Source: an uncultured Chitinophagaceae bacterium (lineage in GTDB: Bacteria; Bacteroidota; Bacteroidia; Chitinophagales; Chitinophagaceae). From it: a DNA stretch of 64,000 bases. Where the stretch lies: positions 558,001-622,000 of the forward strand of contig CALCII010000013.1 of assembly GCA_937907395.1 (NCBI GenBank). The letters run 5' to 3'. How positions within the stretch are numbered: position 1 is the first letter of the stretch; every line of letters starts with the position of its first letter. Below are positions 23,779-32,274 of the stretch, one piece after another. Both the position numbers and the translations under genes were made by a program. The notes under the pieces are model-generated. The model ran no database searches. It saw nothing but the letters and a program-made list of their open reading frames with translations, and was not told where the DNA came from.

Positions 23779-26022
23779 TCAATTGATTTTGATCAGCTTT
23801 GTTACTGGTTTTTGACCGTTTCTGTACACAAAATGAACAAAGTAAACGCCACTCTGCCTTCCCTGTAAATCCACTTCAATATAGCCCGGACTGGTTGCAT
23901 ATTTTTTTTGCCACACCAGTTGTCCGCTGCTGTTGTATACACTAATGAATTCCAGGTTTACCGGAGGGGTGTAAAACTGGATGGCAAATTTATTCCGGAA
24001 GGGATTGGGGGTAACCAGCCATCCTTTTTCTTTCAGGTTGGGGTTTACTTCCTTTGTATAGATATTGATATCATCTATATACACATTGTTCTCATAGTTG
24101 TTTGTGTTACGAAAAGCAAAACGTACGTACTCCGTAGAAGTATTGGTATAGCTTCCCAGGAAGGCTGAGTCTTTTCTCCATTGTGAGGGCAATGGAATAT
24201 AACCGGTGTCAACGGACACATTACCGGTGGTTACCAGGCTGGTGCCCCATTTTTTATAGATGGATTTGAGCGTGGTGCCACAATCATCGGTCAATAAAAT
24301 TTCCAAGGTATCTGTTGGAACACCTTCTGCATCGGGTTTGGAATAGGTGGCTGCAGCAACAGAGAACGAAACAAAGGCGGAATCAATCCCTTTCACCGGA
24401 ATGAGCGGTGAGTAAATCCAATCCTGTTTATTATATCCTTCGTATTGAAAGTTGTTTATGAACATAGAAGCAAAACCTGTTTTGGATGCACGTATGGTGC
24501 GTGACCAGGTGGTATCACCATCGGGATTGACCAATTCCCAGTTATCGGGAGGAAAGGTAGCGGATTCAAATCCCTGTGCATAGGGCAGATTGATCACAGG
24601 AAAATAAATGCCGTTGATTTTTCCCGTATCGTTGGCTGTATTTTGATCTGCCGCTCCATTGGGGTTAAAGGTGAAAACGGATAAGTTGCTGTTGAGCCCG
24701 GTGTTTAACAACATACTGTTCAACGTAATGCTGGTGCTTGCTTGCGGTGGCAATGTGCCTGTCCAGCTGGTTACTACCGGTGTGGCTAAGCCGAAGCGGG
24801 CGCCAAGGCTGAGTGTTTTTACAGTATCTGTGCCGATATTTTTTATACGGATGATTGGTTGATAGGTATTGCTGCAACTATAGATCACAGAGGAGCCGTT
24901 GTTACAAATGCCCAGCGCAGGATCAATCAACTGTTCAAAGCGGATATCACGGTTATACGTTACCGGTGGGGAACAGGCGTTTGAAGTGGCCAACTGCATC
25001 ATCCAGGCTGTATTTTCAATAGCGGCCTGCATACGGACATATTGTCCGGGTGTGTACATCACCATCGCCCGATCGTCTACATAATCCATATAATTCATCC
25101 ACATAATACCCGGGGCATTTGGTTGGCACTGATCTTTAATAACAGAGTCGGCGGCAGGAGCGCCAAATGTGCATTTGAATTGTGTGGGAGTATCAGCTAC
25201 ATCATCATCATCCGTGCAGCTTTGGGTACCATCGCAATTATTAGGTCCCCATATATGGACCAGGTCAAAGAAGTGTCCAATTTCGTGAGTGGCTGTTCGT
25301 CCCAGGTTGAAGGGTGCTTGTGATGTTCCTCCACTTCCGAATGCCCGGTAATTATTTACAAAACCTCTTTCGTTTAAGGGCACGATGGTTAACGGATCGG
25401 ATGGGGTGAAGGTATAGCCTAAAAATCCGGATGGCATCTGGCACACCCAGATGTTCATGTATCGTTCCGGATCCCATGCATCGCTACCACCCGAGCAGGT
25501 GAATTTTACAGGATCTTTCAAGCCGGGTCTCGATACAACAGAAGAGGTTATTCTTACAATTCCATTGGTGGCATCTCCTTTCAGATCCTGTTGTGCAAGG
25601 CAAAAACGAATCGTTCCTTTGCCGAAGAAGGGTTTGAAGGCAGCGGGAATGCGGCTGCTGTCTGCATTTAATCCTGCATAATCATTGTTCAGTATGTTCA
25701 GTTGAGAGAAAATCTGAGTGTTGGTGACAATCGTCGGGTCGGGGAGTACCACATGAACAACTACCGGAATCGTATAAACGGCCTGTACACGGAATTGAGA
25801 TTGTTGCCTGAGTGCCACGTAACGTTCCATTGTTTTTTTCCGGGCCTCCAGCCATTGTTTCCTGAACTGCGGGTATTGTTTTTCGAGATCTTCTTTTACT
25901 GCCTGTGTGCCGCAACGGTGCTGCTCCTTTCTAAAGGCTGCCCTTTCGGGTTTTGGCTTTTGCTGAGCCATGACCAGCTGTGTTGCAAACAGACAAATCA
26001 GGAAGGTTGTTAAGTGCTTCAT
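23779..26022 (-). CDS. Secreted M43-family zinc metalloprotease with T9SS sorting domain
   Basis: 747 residues. A signal peptide (1-19, ending VMAQ) and a propeptide of about 80 residues come first. The catalytic domain has the extended zinc motif HEIGHFFDLVH (near 245-255; HExxHxxGxxH with Phe for the Gly) and a Met-turn region WMNYMDYVDD (near 310). A central beta domain (about 480-650) resembles a jelly-roll. The C-terminal 75 residues are a type A T9SS signal: NPFRNKFAIQF, YNSSGQLVW, GVYFVHF, KLIKIN. The enzyme should be exported and released or anchored at the cell surface. It is related to the protease at 43227-46067. Confidence 0.9.
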   Translation of the reverse strand: MKHLTTFLICLFATQLVMAQQKPKPERAAFRKEQHRCGTQAVKEDLEKQYPQFRKQWLEARKKTMERYVALRQQSQFRVQAVYTIPVVVHVVLPDPTIVTNTQIFSQLNILNNDYAGLNADSSRIPAAFKPFFGKGTIRFCLAQQDLKGDATNGIVRITSSVVSRPGLKDPVKFTCSGGSDAWDPERYMNIWVCQMPSGFLGYTFTPSDPLTIVPLNERGFVNNYRAFGSGGTSQAPFNLGRTATHEIGHFFDLVHIWGPNNCDGTQSCTDDDDVADTPTQFKCTFGAPAADSVIKDQCQPNAPGIMWMNYMDYVDDRAMVMYTPGQYVRMQAAIENTAWMMQLATSNACSPPVTYNRDIRFEQLIDPALGICNNGSSVIYSCSNTYQPIIRIKNIGTDTVKTLSLGARFGLATPVVTSWTGTLPPQASTSITLNSMLLNTGLNSNLSVFTFNPNGAADQNTANDTGKINGIYFPVINLPYAQGFESATFPPDNWELVNPDGDTTWSRTIRASKTGFASMFINNFQYEGYNKQDWIYSPLIPVKGIDSAFVSFSVAAATYSKPDAEGVPTDTLEILLTDDCGTTLKSIYKKWGTSLVTTGNVSVDTGYIPLPSQWRKDSAFLGSYTNTSTEYVRFAFRNTNNYENNVYIDDINIYTKEVNPNLKEKGWLVTPNPFRNKFAIQFYTPPVNLEFISVYNSSGQLVWQKKYATSPGYIEVDLQGRQSGVYFVHFVYRNGQKPVTKLIKIN

Positions 26023-26194
26023 ATATGCTGACTGTGAATTTAAGCAATGAAAACAGAATTATCTAATTGTGCAGTGTAATCATAGTTATACCTCGGACCT
26101 CTGTTGAAACAAGATGTTTAGCGTATGTACATTTTATTTTAAAAACATTTATCTTTCCTGATCCTAACGATTTCATTTTATTAAAACAGGTCAT

Positions 26195-27451
26195 ATGAAT
26201 CTTAAATTCCGACTGACAGTATTAAGCTTTTTCCAATTTTTTGTCTGGGGTGCATGGTTGATTACAATTGCGACTTATTTCTTCAGTAATAACATGGGAA
26301 CCGGTATTCAGTTCGGTTCTATTTTCTCCACACTTGCCATATCTTCTTTGTTTATGCCAGCCATCACTGGTATTATTGCCGACAGATGGTTGAATGCTGA
26401 GCGACTGTATGGCTTATTGCACATCTGTTATGGAGCGATTTTGTTTTATGTTCCACAGGTAAAAGATGCTGATACTTTGTATTATGTGATTTTCGCAGCG
26501 ATGATTTTTTACATGCCTACGATTTCACTTTCCAATTCCATTTCTTATAATATCCTCAAGAATAATCATTACGATGTAGTGAAAGTGTTTCCTCCCATTC
26601 GTGTGTGGGGAACCATTGGTTTTATTGTGGCCATGTGGACCACCAACCTCACCGGTAGTAAAGCCAATGCCAACCAGTTCATCATTGCAGCTGTGGCAGC
26701 CATTGCATTGGGATTGTATTCCTTTACCTTGCCCAAGTGTCCTCCGCAACGGAATATTTCGAAAGAGGCTTCCATTTTTGAGCAATTAGGACTGACAGCT
26801 TTCAAGCTCTTTGGCAAGTATAAGATGGCATTGTTCTTTATTTTCTCCATGTTCCTGGGAGCCGCTTTACAGCTGACCAATATGTATGGCGATACATTCC
26901 TGGATGATTTTAAAAACAATCCATTGTACGGTCCCGATTCATTTGTGGTGAAGTATTCCACCATCATCATGTCTATTTCACAGATTTCGGAAACACTGTT
27001 CATTCTTACCATTCCATTCTTCCTGAAGCGTTTTGGTATTAAGAAAGTGATGTTGTTTTCGATGCTGGCCTGGGTATTACGCTTTGGTTTATTCTCCTTC
27101 GGAAACCCGGCCGATGGTTTGTGGATGATCATCCTGTCTTGTATTGTTTATGGAATGGCGTTCGACTTCTTTAACATCTCCGGTTCTTTGTTTGTGGAAA
27201 CCACCACCAGTCCGGCGATACGTTCCAGCGCACAAGGTTTGTTTATGATGATGACCAATGGTTTTGGCGCTTTCCTTGGAAGTAAAGTGAGCGGATATGT
27301 GATTGATACTTATTTTACACATGACCATGCGAAAGACTGGCACCATATCTGGCTGGCATTTGCTGTTTATGCATTGGTAATCGCAATTGCATTTGCTTTG
27401 TTATTCAAACACAAACATGATCCGAATGCGATAGAACATGTATCTCATTAA
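26195..27451 (+). CDS. MFS nucleoside permease, NupG-type
   Basis: 418 residues with twelve predicted membrane helices. The N-terminal FFQFFVWGAWLITIATYF and the loop MPTISLSNSISYNIL match the nucleoside:H+ symporter branch of the major facilitator superfamily, and FPPIRVWGTIGFIVAMW fits the same group. The substrate is therefore probably a nucleoside, but related proteins carry other small solutes. It stands alone: divergent from the M43 protease and closed by a strong terminator. Confidence 0.85.
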   Translation: MNLKFRLTVLSFFQFFVWGAWLITIATYFFSNNMGTGIQFGSIFSTLAISSLFMPAITGIIADRWLNAERLYGLLHICYGAILFYVPQVKDADTLYYVIFAAMIFYMPTISLSNSISYNILKNNHYDVVKVFPPIRVWGTIGFIVAMWTTNLTGSKANANQFIIAAVAAIALGLYSFTLPKCPPQRNISKEASIFEQLGLTAFKLFGKYKMALFFIFSMFLGAALQLTNMYGDTFLDDFKNNPLYGPDSFVVKYSTIIMSISQISETLFILTIPFFLKRFGIKKVMLFSMLAWVLRFGLFSFGNPADGLWMIILSCIVYGMAFDFFNISGSLFVETTTSPAIRSSAQGLFMMMTNGFGAFLGSKVSGYVIDTYFTHDHAKDWHHIWLAFAVYALVIAIAFALLFKHKHDPNAIEHVSH

Positions 27452-27466
27452 CAGGTGATTTCATAT

Positions 27467-27500
27467 AAAGAGAGGGCGGCCAAAGGCCGCCCTCTCTTTT
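27467..27500. terminator. Bidirectional terminator after the MFS gene
   Basis: Perfect 15-bp stem (27467-27481 with 27485-27499), loop AAA, with A- and T-rich flanks. It separates the MFS gene from the convergent ABC membrane-domain gene (stop at 27515), so it can serve both. Confidence 0.92.
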
Positions 27501-27514
27501 ATCCTTGTATTGTT

Positions 27515-28414
27515 TTATGCAACTTCACTTAATAAAGGTTCGGGATCGAGTTCCCGTTCTTCCTCCTGCACACCATCCACACGCCTGAGAATATCTTTCA
27601 GTGATGCCAGCCGTTGTATCATATAGGGAACGGTGTCCAGTCCGCTCACAAACTTGAGGATATAGGTATAGATGCCAATTAAGTCACCCGCCTGCAATGC
27701 TGGTCCGCCTGAACGTGCAGAGATCAGCAAAGAGGCTGCAATAATCACCATTACAATCAACTCCATCACACCAAAGTTCCAGGCTTCCTGGTCGCTGATT
27801 TTTACCTGCCATTTACGTAGCAGGTTATAATGTTTCTGAATCCGCAAGGGGTTACGGCTGGCCAATACATTCACCTGCTGCTCCAATTCATCGTTGCGCA
27901 GTTGGGCTAATTTCCGCATGCGCTTTCCGTAGATATAGCTGAAGATACTTACCGGAAGGAGCATGAGCAGACAAATAGAAACTACCTGTCCGTCGTAGAA
28001 ACTCAGTAATAGTAAAGAGCCTATAATATTGTAAAATGCTTCAATCACATAGTTGAGGTCAAATTCGAGGAAGTCGACCAATTCACGTGAAAGAGTGGAA
28101 TGAGCGCTCAACTGAGACAATTGTTTTTCACGGTTCCGGCTCACTAATTTCAACACCAATGAGGTGTAAATTTCGGAGTAAGTGCGGGAATCATACATGT
28201 GCCGGATGGTTCCCACCACCACCCAAACAAGGTGAGCGCCTACCAGTAAGAAAAGGCCATTGTAAGATTTATTGATCAACCCGTTTACTGCTTCGCCCAG
28301 GAAATAGGGGCGCAATAATAGTCCGAACATCTCCACCGCATAGAGGCTATAGGTGATGAATAACCGCAGTTTATAATCCTGCCAAATAGATTGTATGACC
28401 CATTTACCTTGCAT
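27515..28414 (-). CDS. ABC-transporter-type transmembrane domain protein without ATPase domain
   Basis: 299 residues from the ATG at 28414. Six helices in the spacing of an ABC exporter membrane domain: about 18-40, 52-72, 128-146, 150-168, 232-252 and 262-285, with long cytoplasmic helical arms (RMRKLAQLRNDELEQQVNVLASRN). The protein stops after the membrane domain (PEPLLSEVA) where an exporter half-transporter would continue into Walker A, and no Walker motif follows in any frame. It is either a truncated exporter or a stand-alone member using an ATPase made elsewhere. It is last on the strand behind the ATP-grasp/SET genes, 132 bp after the fusion gene. Confidence 0.8.
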   Translation of the reverse strand: MQGKWVIQSIWQDYKLRLFITYSLYAVEMFGLLLRPYFLGEAVNGLINKSYNGLFLLVGAHLVWVVVGTIRHMYDSRTYSEIYTSLVLKLVSRNREKQLSQLSAHSTLSRELVDFLEFDLNYVIEAFYNIIGSLLLLSFYDGQVVSICLLMLLPVSIFSYIYGKRMRKLAQLRNDELEQQVNVLASRNPLRIQKHYNLLRKWQVKISDQEAWNFGVMELIVMVIIAASLLISARSGGPALQAGDLIGIYTYILKFVSGLDTVPYMIQRLASLKDILRRVDGVQEEERELDPEPLLSEVA

Positions 28415-28546
28415 CAATCAAGCTCCTTTTACAGAAATGTTTTTGAATAGACCTAAAAGAATTAGCCGGGTTTAGTAAGTATGCAGAATTGCTTCGGCTG
28501 ATGGGTTTGTGCAGCAAATTTACAAAAAAGGAGGGGGACGCCGGGG

Positions 28547-29980
28547 TTAAGGAAGTCTGAAATTTTGTTCCTTCGAGGTGACAGAATTGCCTTTTATACC
28601 TGAAATTTTATTTCTGCAAATAGATGCACCGCACTGACAATCAAACGATTCAGAATATTCGTCAAGCAAATAGGCGTAGTCCATGGTAAGCTCTTCGCCT
28701 GCTTTTATGGGCCTGATTGCGACTAAATTTAATCCTTTGTAGGCGGTGTTGGGATCGCAGGAATGGTTCTGGGGAGCCCATTCAGATGGGTTATTATCCC
28801 ACAGCACATATACCTCACTGCTGAGGGGAACCGCATAATGTTTGAACAGGGTTTTCTCTTCGGGAAGCCAGTTTTCGTCTACATACCGTTTGGTTACAAT
28901 CCGGGAGGGGCGTTCTTCGCCTTTATAAATCACTTCACCTTCCGGGATGTCTTGCGTCGCATAAATTCCATAACCGGCGATGGAGTTACCCTTCATTTTA
29001 TATTTCTTCTGCTTCCGTGCATGGCGGGCAATTCCTTCGGCTATGATTTGCTGGAGAAAGCCTTTTTGTCCGGTTCCATCCAGCTTTATGATATAATCAG
29101 CCGAGCCTTCATATCCATCCGTATAAAACACTGAGCAGGTGAAATTCACTTCCAGGAAATGAATGATTCCTTTTTCATTCATACGGAAATCCATCCGGGC
29201 ATAACCAACGCCACCAAAACTGCGGAAGATGCGTTGGGCAGCATCGGTGAGTTGTTGTTTGATGGACGCATCAGTAACCGGGATGTTTGATTCGGGATGT
29301 AATTCAGATGTTTTTAACGCATAAGTTTTGAAGGTTCTTCCTTCCGGGAAAATATACTCGATGGGTTGAAATACCCTGCATTTTTTTTCATTATTGGCAT
29401 CGGCCGCTACCAGTACAGTAAACTCTCTTCCGTTAATATATTCTTCCACTAACAGTTGCGGGTATTCGCTCAGGATAGCGTTTACCTGTTGTTTTAATTG
29501 TTCGAAGTTGTGCACTTCAGAACGTTCATCAATGCCCAGGCTGTCGCCGGCTTTGGCCGGTTTTACAAAAAGTGGATAGCTGAGATGCTGAACCTGTTGT
29601 TCCAGGTTCTCTGCTGTTTCCACGAGGGCATAGTTGGCTGTTGCAATGCCTTCGGTGTACGCAACATATTTCATGAGTTCCTTGGGAGGATCGTATAAAA
29701 GGGAATTGGGGCCGGTAAAGGGGAGGTTGAGTAATTCCAATGTATAAATCACATCAATGGAGGGCACTTCCCATTCCAGGTAACCTTCGCAGAGGTTTAC
29801 AAAACAATCAAAGCCTTCTTTGCTCAGTTCCAGCAACTGTTTATAGGTAGTGAGTTTGTTGAGGAAGACATGTGTGACATCTGCTTCGGGCAATAATGCC
29901 GAAAGATTCCTTGGTGGATCGTAATTCTGATAATCAACAGCAGAGGTGGAATAATCGGGTTGCAGTACACAAATCTTCAT
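28547..29980 (-). CDS. ATP-grasp ligase (D-Ala-D-Ala ligase-like) fused to a SET methyltransferase domain
   Basis: 477 residues from the ATG at 29980. Residues 1-320 are an ATP-grasp domain of Ddl type: central lysine in LFVKPAKAGDSLGI (Lys 140), DFRMNEKG (264-271) and the metal-binding FLEVNF (275-280). Residues 327-460 are a SET domain: GNSIAGYGIYATQDIPEGE, QNHSCDPNTAY (404-414), GEELTMDYAY (428-436), and post-SET cysteines 448, 450 and 455. One polypeptide could therefore form an amide bond and methylate an amine. The substrate is unknown. It begins 14 bp after the stop of the second ATP-grasp gene, so they are co-transcribed. Confidence 0.85.
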   Translation of the reverse strand: MKICVLQPDYSTSAVDYQNYDPPRNLSALLPEADVTHVFLNKLTTYKQLLELSKEGFDCFVNLCEGYLEWEVPSIDVIYTLELLNLPFTGPNSLLYDPPKELMKYVAYTEGIATANYALVETAENLEQQVQHLSYPLFVKPAKAGDSLGIDERSEVHNFEQLKQQVNAILSEYPQLLVEEYINGREFTVLVAADANNEKKCRVFQPIEYIFPEGRTFKTYALKTSELHPESNIPVTDASIKQQLTDAAQRIFRSFGGVGYARMDFRMNEKGIIHFLEVNFTCSVFYTDGYEGSADYIIKLDGTGQKGFLQQIIAEGIARHARKQKKYKMKGNSIAGYGIYATQDIPEGEVIYKGEERPSRIVTKRYVDENWLPEEKTLFKHYAVPLSSEVYVLWDNNPSEWAPQNHSCDPNTAYKGLNLVAIRPIKAGEELTMDYAYLLDEYSESFDCQCGASICRNKISGIKGNSVTSKEQNFRLP

Positions 29981-29994
29981 AAAACATAGCGGCT

Positions 29995-31131
29995 TCAACG
30001 AAGAGCCATCACTTTTTTGGGTTGTTGATGATGACGTTGCAAAGCGTCTTCTAAGATATGCAATATCATGTGGGCGTAAGGGTGATTTCCAAGTCGTGCA
30101 ATAGCTCCGATAGAAGTATAATTTTCATCGTCACTTAAACCACATTGCGCATTTACTTCCAGTACATATAATTTGCCCGAGTTTTTATCCATACGGATAT
30201 CAATTCGTCCGTAACCGGTTCCTTCAACTGCGCAATAGGCCTCCCAGCTGAGGTCCATAATCGCTTGCTGCAATTCCGGGGGAGGGAGATGATATTGATA
30301 AAAATCTTCCTGTTCACCTACTGGCTTTTCGGCTTCATAGGTTTCCCAGAGACGATCGAAGGATAAGAATTTTTCGGTGTCGGGCAAGGATTCGTGAAAG
30401 ATGCGTTCAACAGGCGTGTAGATTTTTTTATTCTCAGGTGAGAGATAGGATCCGCTGATGAACACTGTGTACTCCGGTCCGTTTATGAATTCCTCTGCCA
30501 CCAATCCGCCAAAACTGAAATCCCAGCCACGGTATCCTTTAAACAGTTCGGCTACCAATTCCTGCAGCTCCTCTGTGCGATGCACTACATTTTTCACACC
30601 CAGTCCCATACTGCCGCCACTAACAGCGGGTTTTACAATTAACGGAGTTCCGATCGTTTCACAAACGGTTTCCAGTTTCTGTTCGGGATGGTTAATGGCT
30701 ACCCATTTGGCATGGCTCACACCAGCTTTATCAAACAATTCCTTCATCAGAATTTTTGAAGTGGTGTTATCATAAAACGATGGATCAGATCCTGTATAGA
30801 TCAACTTCTTTTCCCTGAGATAATGTATAACGGATACGCCCGGTGTTCCATTCACTTCATCTCCATCGCATAAATTGAGAATAACGGGAGTTGTACCGGC
30901 AGATTGTTCTTTGATGGAATCAATTACTGATTGATAATTGTTAATGGTAACCGGTTGCCAGGTCCAGGGAAGATCTAATGTTTTGAAAACGTCTGTGTAT
31001 TCCTGTATGCTCTGACTGAAATCGTAATAATAATCGATGTTTTCATCATTGGTTTGAAGATGAGGAGCCAATACCCAAATATGAAAGGGTTTACTTAACG
31101 AAAGATCCGGATGCAAAGGGTCAGTAAGCAT
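29995..31131 (-). CDS. ATP-grasp ligase, D-alanine--D-alanine ligase-like
   Basis: 378 residues. ATP-grasp marks: LILNLCDGDE-type strand (about 84-91), TPLIVKPAVSGGSMGLG (162-178, Lys 167), VAEEFINGPEYTVF (211-224), GRIDIRMD (308-315) and YVLEVNAQCGLS (322-333, Glu 325, Asn 327). It is clearly related to D-Ala-D-Ala ligases but the substrate end (CGLSDDENYTS) differs from the usual PGMT, so another amino acid or peptide acceptor is likely. It lies between the SET gene (20 bp upstream) and the ATP-grasp/SET fusion (14 bp downstream). Confidence 0.85.
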   Translation of the reverse strand: MLTDPLHPDLSLSKPFHIWVLAPHLQTNDENIDYYYDFSQSIQEYTDVFKTLDLPWTWQPVTINNYQSVIDSIKEQSAGTTPVILNLCDGDEVNGTPGVSVIHYLREKKLIYTGSDPSFYDNTTSKILMKELFDKAGVSHAKWVAINHPEQKLETVCETIGTPLIVKPAVSGGSMGLGVKNVVHRTEELQELVAELFKGYRGWDFSFGGLVAEEFINGPEYTVFISGSYLSPENKKIYTPVERIFHESLPDTEKFLSFDRLWETYEAEKPVGEQEDFYQYHLPPPELQQAIMDLSWEAYCAVEGTGYGRIDIRMDKNSGKLYVLEVNAQCGLSDDENYTSIGAIARLGNHPYAHMILHILEDALQRHHQQPKKVMALR

Positions 31132-31151
31132 ACTCTGTAAATGTAATAAAC

Positions 31152-31646
31152 TTATTGATGCAGTTTTTTCATTTTGCCTGCAATAAATGAAGTGACCCTG
31201 TATTTGTTTAAAACTTCAGGCGCAATGTTGAAAGCGCCTTGTATATATCCCAGACAGTTGGGTTCGCTGCAGAGGCATTTAAACTGCTCCGACATTTTCC
31301 ATTCTGTAGAAGGGTAGAAGAATGTGAATTCGTCGCCGGGTTCAATATGCTGTAAGGCCACCAATTCATAATTATCGGTATCAAAAAAAGCATTGGGATG
31401 ACAACTATGGTTGATGTATTGCAGATAGTCGGGATAAAGCGTGATATGTGAACCTTCGCCCGTTTGCACCGTATAGCGACTGGGTTCAGTAAATTCATCT
31501 TTTGCCTGAAACTTGCAGATGATATCGCCGGCATTGAATGATTCTATGGATATTAATGCATGATGTCCTGTGCCGGGTTCGCCATACACTTCACCAATAG
31601 AATGAGAAGATACCAATGTAGAGGTTGGTTTGTTTAATGGGGTCAT
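31152..31646 (-). CDS. Stand-alone SET-domain protein of the ATP-grasp cluster
   Basis: 164 residues from the ATG at 31646. SET marks: YGEPGTGHHALISIESFNAGD (20-41), INHSCHPNAFF (78-88), GDEFTFFYPSTEW (104-116, replacing the usual ELTxDY with FFYPSTEW), and post-SET CLCSEPNC (124-131). The changed Tyr motif suggests a different substrate or product from classic lysine methyltransferases. It probably opens the cluster, being preceded by a palindrome and by the trxA terminator. Confidence 0.85.
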   Translation of the reverse strand: MTPLNKPTSTLVSSHSIGEVYGEPGTGHHALISIESFNAGDIICKFQAKDEFTEPSRYTVQTGEGSHITLYPDYLQYINHSCHPNAFFDTDNYELVALQHIEPGDEFTFFYPSTEWKMSEQFKCLCSEPNCLGYIQGAFNIAPEVLNKYRVTSFIAGKMKKLHQ

Positions 31647-31658
31647 TCGAATTGTAAG

Positions 31659-31680
31659 GGTTATTTTATTAAAAATAACC
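31659..31680 (-). promoter_or_regulatory. Perfect palindrome before the SET/ATP-grasp cluster
   Basis: GGTTATTTT (31659-31667) and AAAATAACC (31672-31680) form a 9-bp perfect inverted repeat with loop ATTA, 13 bp before the first gene. It could be an operator or a leader hairpin; there is no T-run on the minus strand to make it a terminator. Confidence 0.45.
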
Positions 31681-31742
31681 AATTGGATTATATGAACAAG
31701 TGTTATGGCTGATATTTAAATGAACCAATGTTTCATAAAATA

Positions 31743-31772
31743 AAAATCCCGTTTCATTTGAAACGGGATTTT
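31743..31772 (-). terminator. Terminator of trxA
   Basis: Stem AAAATCCCGTTTC / GAAACGGGATTTT with loop ATTT, 20 bp after the trxA stop; the minus strand continues with T. Confidence 0.9.
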
Positions 31773-31792
31773 ATATAATTCAGTAAGAACGA

Positions 31793-32110
31793 TTACATGT
31801 GTTGTTCAATCTTTTTCACAAAGTTTGCTTTGGGTTGTGCACCTACCAGCTTATCAACCACTTTACCGTTTTTCACGAATAAAATTGCCGGAATAGAAGT
31901 GATGCCAAAGTTCATGCTCACCTGTGGGTTTTCGTCTACATTCACTTTACCCACTTTTACTTTACCATCGTATTCTTTTGACAGTTCTTCAATAACCGGA
32001 CCAATAGCACGGCAGGGGCCACACCATTCTGCCCAGAAATCAATAACACTGAGTTTATCTGAACTGATTACTTCCGACTGAAAGTTTGCATCTGTAAATT
32101 GTAATGCCAT
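31793..32110 (-). CDS. trxA: Thioredoxin
   Basis: 105 residues, the normal size. The active site is WAEWCGPCRAIGP (about 25-37), and the cis-proline segment TSIPAILF (about 71-78) is present. It reduces protein disulfides in the cytosol. Single gene with its own terminator; a TAAATTTG -7-like element lies at 32153-32146. Confidence 0.97.
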   Translation of the reverse strand: MALQFTDANFQSEVISSDKLSVIDFWAEWCGPCRAIGPVIEELSKEYDGKVKVGKVNVDENPQVSMNFGITSIPAILFVKNGKVVDKLVGAQPKANFVKKIEQHM

Positions 32111-32274
32111 AATATGTTCCTTTTTTATGATTTAAGTGTGAGGTGCAAATTTAAGTCCATTCGCTCCAACCTGTTGATATGACATTATCCACACCTGTTT
32201 ACAAAAGATTCAACCCGTTGTAAATGACAATCTTGCCGTTTTAAGAAAGGCTTAACTGTTGATTCTTCAGTTCG

